A stretch of 5,722 nucleotides of DNA from an uncultured Peptococcaceae bacterium. Lineage in GTDB: Bacteria > Bacillota > Peptococcia > Peptococcales > Peptococcaceae. Under the pieces are notes generated by a model, which saw only the letters and a list, made by a program, of their open reading frames with translations, did not search any database and had not been told where the DNA came from. Positions 4,586 through 5,722 of the stretch are shown piece by piece. Position numbers and translations under genes: made by a program. The stretch lies in assembly GCA_937922955.1 (NCBI GenBank), contig CALAKO010000232.1:1-5722 (forward strand). The letters are read 5' to 3'. Positions within the stretch are counted from its first letter, which is position 1. Every line of letters begins with the position of its first letter.

Positions 4586-5722
4586 GTGAGTACAACAACG
4601 AAAAAACAATCTCTTTATCCCCTGCATTTGGTGATTGGCTTCGGTATTTTAGCGCTGTTTTGGCTCTTGCCACCGATTGACCCGATCACACCGCTGGGGA
4701 TGCGCTGTGTGGGCGCATTTTTATGCATGGTTTATCTTTGGAGCACTGTAGAGACTATGTGGCCAAGCCTGGTCGGGCTCTTTGTGCTGGCCATTTCCGG
4801 CTACGGCGGTGATGGTGGCTTCAATGGCGTGTGGATGAATGCCATTGGCGCCGACACCGTGCTTTTGACCCTTTTTGCCATGGTGCTGATGGGCGGGCTG
4901 GATGCCATTGGTGATACCCAATACATCACCCGCTGGTTTCTCACCCGAAAAATTTTCAAGGGTCGTCCCATCGTCTTTCTGGCCACCTATTACGCCTTGT
5001 GCTTTGTACTGGCGGCGGTCACCCAGCCGATGATTTCCCTGCTGCTGCTCTGGCCGATTTCCACCAGCCTCATGGAAACCCTGGGCATTAAAAAGGGCGA
5101 GCGCATCTGGAAATATTTCTTTATGGGGATGTTTGCGGTCTCCACGCTGGCGCAGCCATTGTTTCCGTTCAAAGGGGCGGAGCTGATTCCTTATGCAGCG
5201 TTCCAGAAAATGACTGCCTCCATGGGCAATCCCATGTCCATTCCAATGCTCTCGTATATGATTGTCTGTTTCACCGTCACGGTGATTTTCACGGCCATTT
5301 ACCTGTTTCTGGTTAAATTCGTCCTGCGCGTCGACCTCAGCAAACTTGAGGCCATTGATCCGGCCATGCTCGAACGTTACATTCAGCTGCCGCCAATGAA
5401 CAAGCGCCAGGTGATTTACCTCATCATGCTGCCTTGTTTCCTCTTGATGATTCTTGTGCCAAGCGTCGTCAAAGGCAACATCATCTGCCAGGCCCTGAGC
5501 ACCATTGGGCCGTTGGGCGTCAGTCTGCTGTGGATCATGCTCTTTTTAATCGTACGCATCGATGGTGAGCCGCTCTTGAATTTCAAAGAAGTCGCTTATC
5601 GCAAATTTGACTGGGGCATTTTCTTTATGATCGCTGCAGCGGTTTACAGCGCCAACACCTTGTCCGATGAATCCACCGGTGTGCCGGATTTCCTCATTCA
5701 ACTGCTGACTCCTGTTCTGGGT
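4586..5722 (+). CDS. SLC13/DASS-type anion permease (partial, 3' end outside window)
   Basis: An open frame of 379 codons starts at GTG 4586 and runs off the window with no stop. The start is supported by AGGAAGG (4571-4577) at 8 nt spacing. After a short polar N-terminus (1-12) come about ten hydrophobic segments, near 13-28, 40-53, 60-72, 92-107, 129-158, 173-190, 218-244, 273-292, 300-325 and 342-357. The opening PLHLVIGFGILALFWLLPP (12-30), the WP at 59-60 and the ALCFVLAAVTQPMISLLLLWPI hairpin region (137-158) fit bacterial SLC13 (divalent anion:sodium symporter) permeases, which move di- and tricarboxylates or sulfate across the cytoplasmic membrane. Where canonical members carry a first Ser-Asn-Thr motif, this protein reads TQP (146-148), so substrate and ion coupling may differ. 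About 80-120 residues are probably missing. It lies downstream of the Crp/Fnr gene and the half-site cluster and is probably their target. Confidence 0.82.
   Translation, partial: MSTTTKKQSLYPLHLVIGFGILALFWLLPPIDPITPLGMRCVGAFLCMVYLWSTVETMWPSLVGLFVLAISGYGGDGGFNGVWMNAIGADTVLLTLFAMVLMGGLDAIGDTQYITRWFLTRKIFKGRPIVFLATYYALCFVLAAVTQPMISLLLLWPISTSLMETLGIKKGERIWKYFFMGMFAVSTLAQPLFPFKGAELIPYAAFQKMTASMGNPMSIPMLSYMIVCFTVTVIFTAIYLFLVKFVLRVDLSKLEAIDPAMLERYIQLPPMNKRQVIYLIMLPCFLLMILVPSVVKGNIICQALSTIGPLGVSLLWIMLFLIVRIDGEPLLNFKEVAYRKFDWGIFFMIAAAVYSANTLSDESTGVPDFLIQLLTPVLG

Noticed and set aside
4721..5172. Small - strand open frames opposite the permease gene
   Set aside because: They are antisense shadows of a clear multi-helix membrane protein frame and have no ribosome binding sites or recognisable family.

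Overview
The window is 5,722 bases of what is most likely a Bacillota (Firmicutes, probably Clostridia-type) chromosome. The evidence is strong AGGAGG-type ribosome binding sites, GTG/TTG starts, and protein families typical of that phylum: a YczE-like membrane protein, a YqeG-type HAD phosphatase and a VanW-family protein. The middle of the window is moderately GC-rich (about 56% in 2401-2580 by hand count), while the first gene is clearly lower (about 44% in 121-420). I cannot name a genus. No tRNA, rRNA, CRISPR array, insertion sequence or phage gene is visible.

All genes are on the + strand and fall into four units. (1) 1-789: a possible tail of an upstream gene, then a YczE-like six-helix membrane protein (83-733), closed by a strong intrinsic terminator (755-789). 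(2) 857-2991: a promoter, an eight-strand TIM-barrel protein of unknown function (917-1585), and, 8 nt later, a 451-residue protein (1594-2949) joining a YqeG-type HAD phosphatase to a full-length VanW protein. A perfect 12-bp hairpin terminator ends this unit. (3) 3017-4366: a promoter, an HD-domain hydrolase-like protein (3076-3678), and, 37 nt later, a Crp/Fnr-family regulator (3716-4366). (4) 4367-5722: a 219-nt intergenic leader with four copies of an 8-mer AACGWATG, then the first 379 codons of an SLC13/DASS-type anion permease that runs off the end of the window.

Two things stand out. The first is the YqeG-VanW fusion, which couples a family related to phosphatidylglycerophosphate phosphatases with a cell-envelope-associated domain of unknown biochemistry, co-transcribed with an orphan TIM barrel. 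The second is the cluster of four AACGWATG half-sites between the Crp/Fnr gene and the permease gene. It contains a near-perfect 19-bp dyad, and its arms can also be read as two interleaved inverted repeats. The simplest model is that the Crp/Fnr protein controls the permease gene through these sites, possibly with the HD-domain protein affecting its effector. That model is inference from position only.
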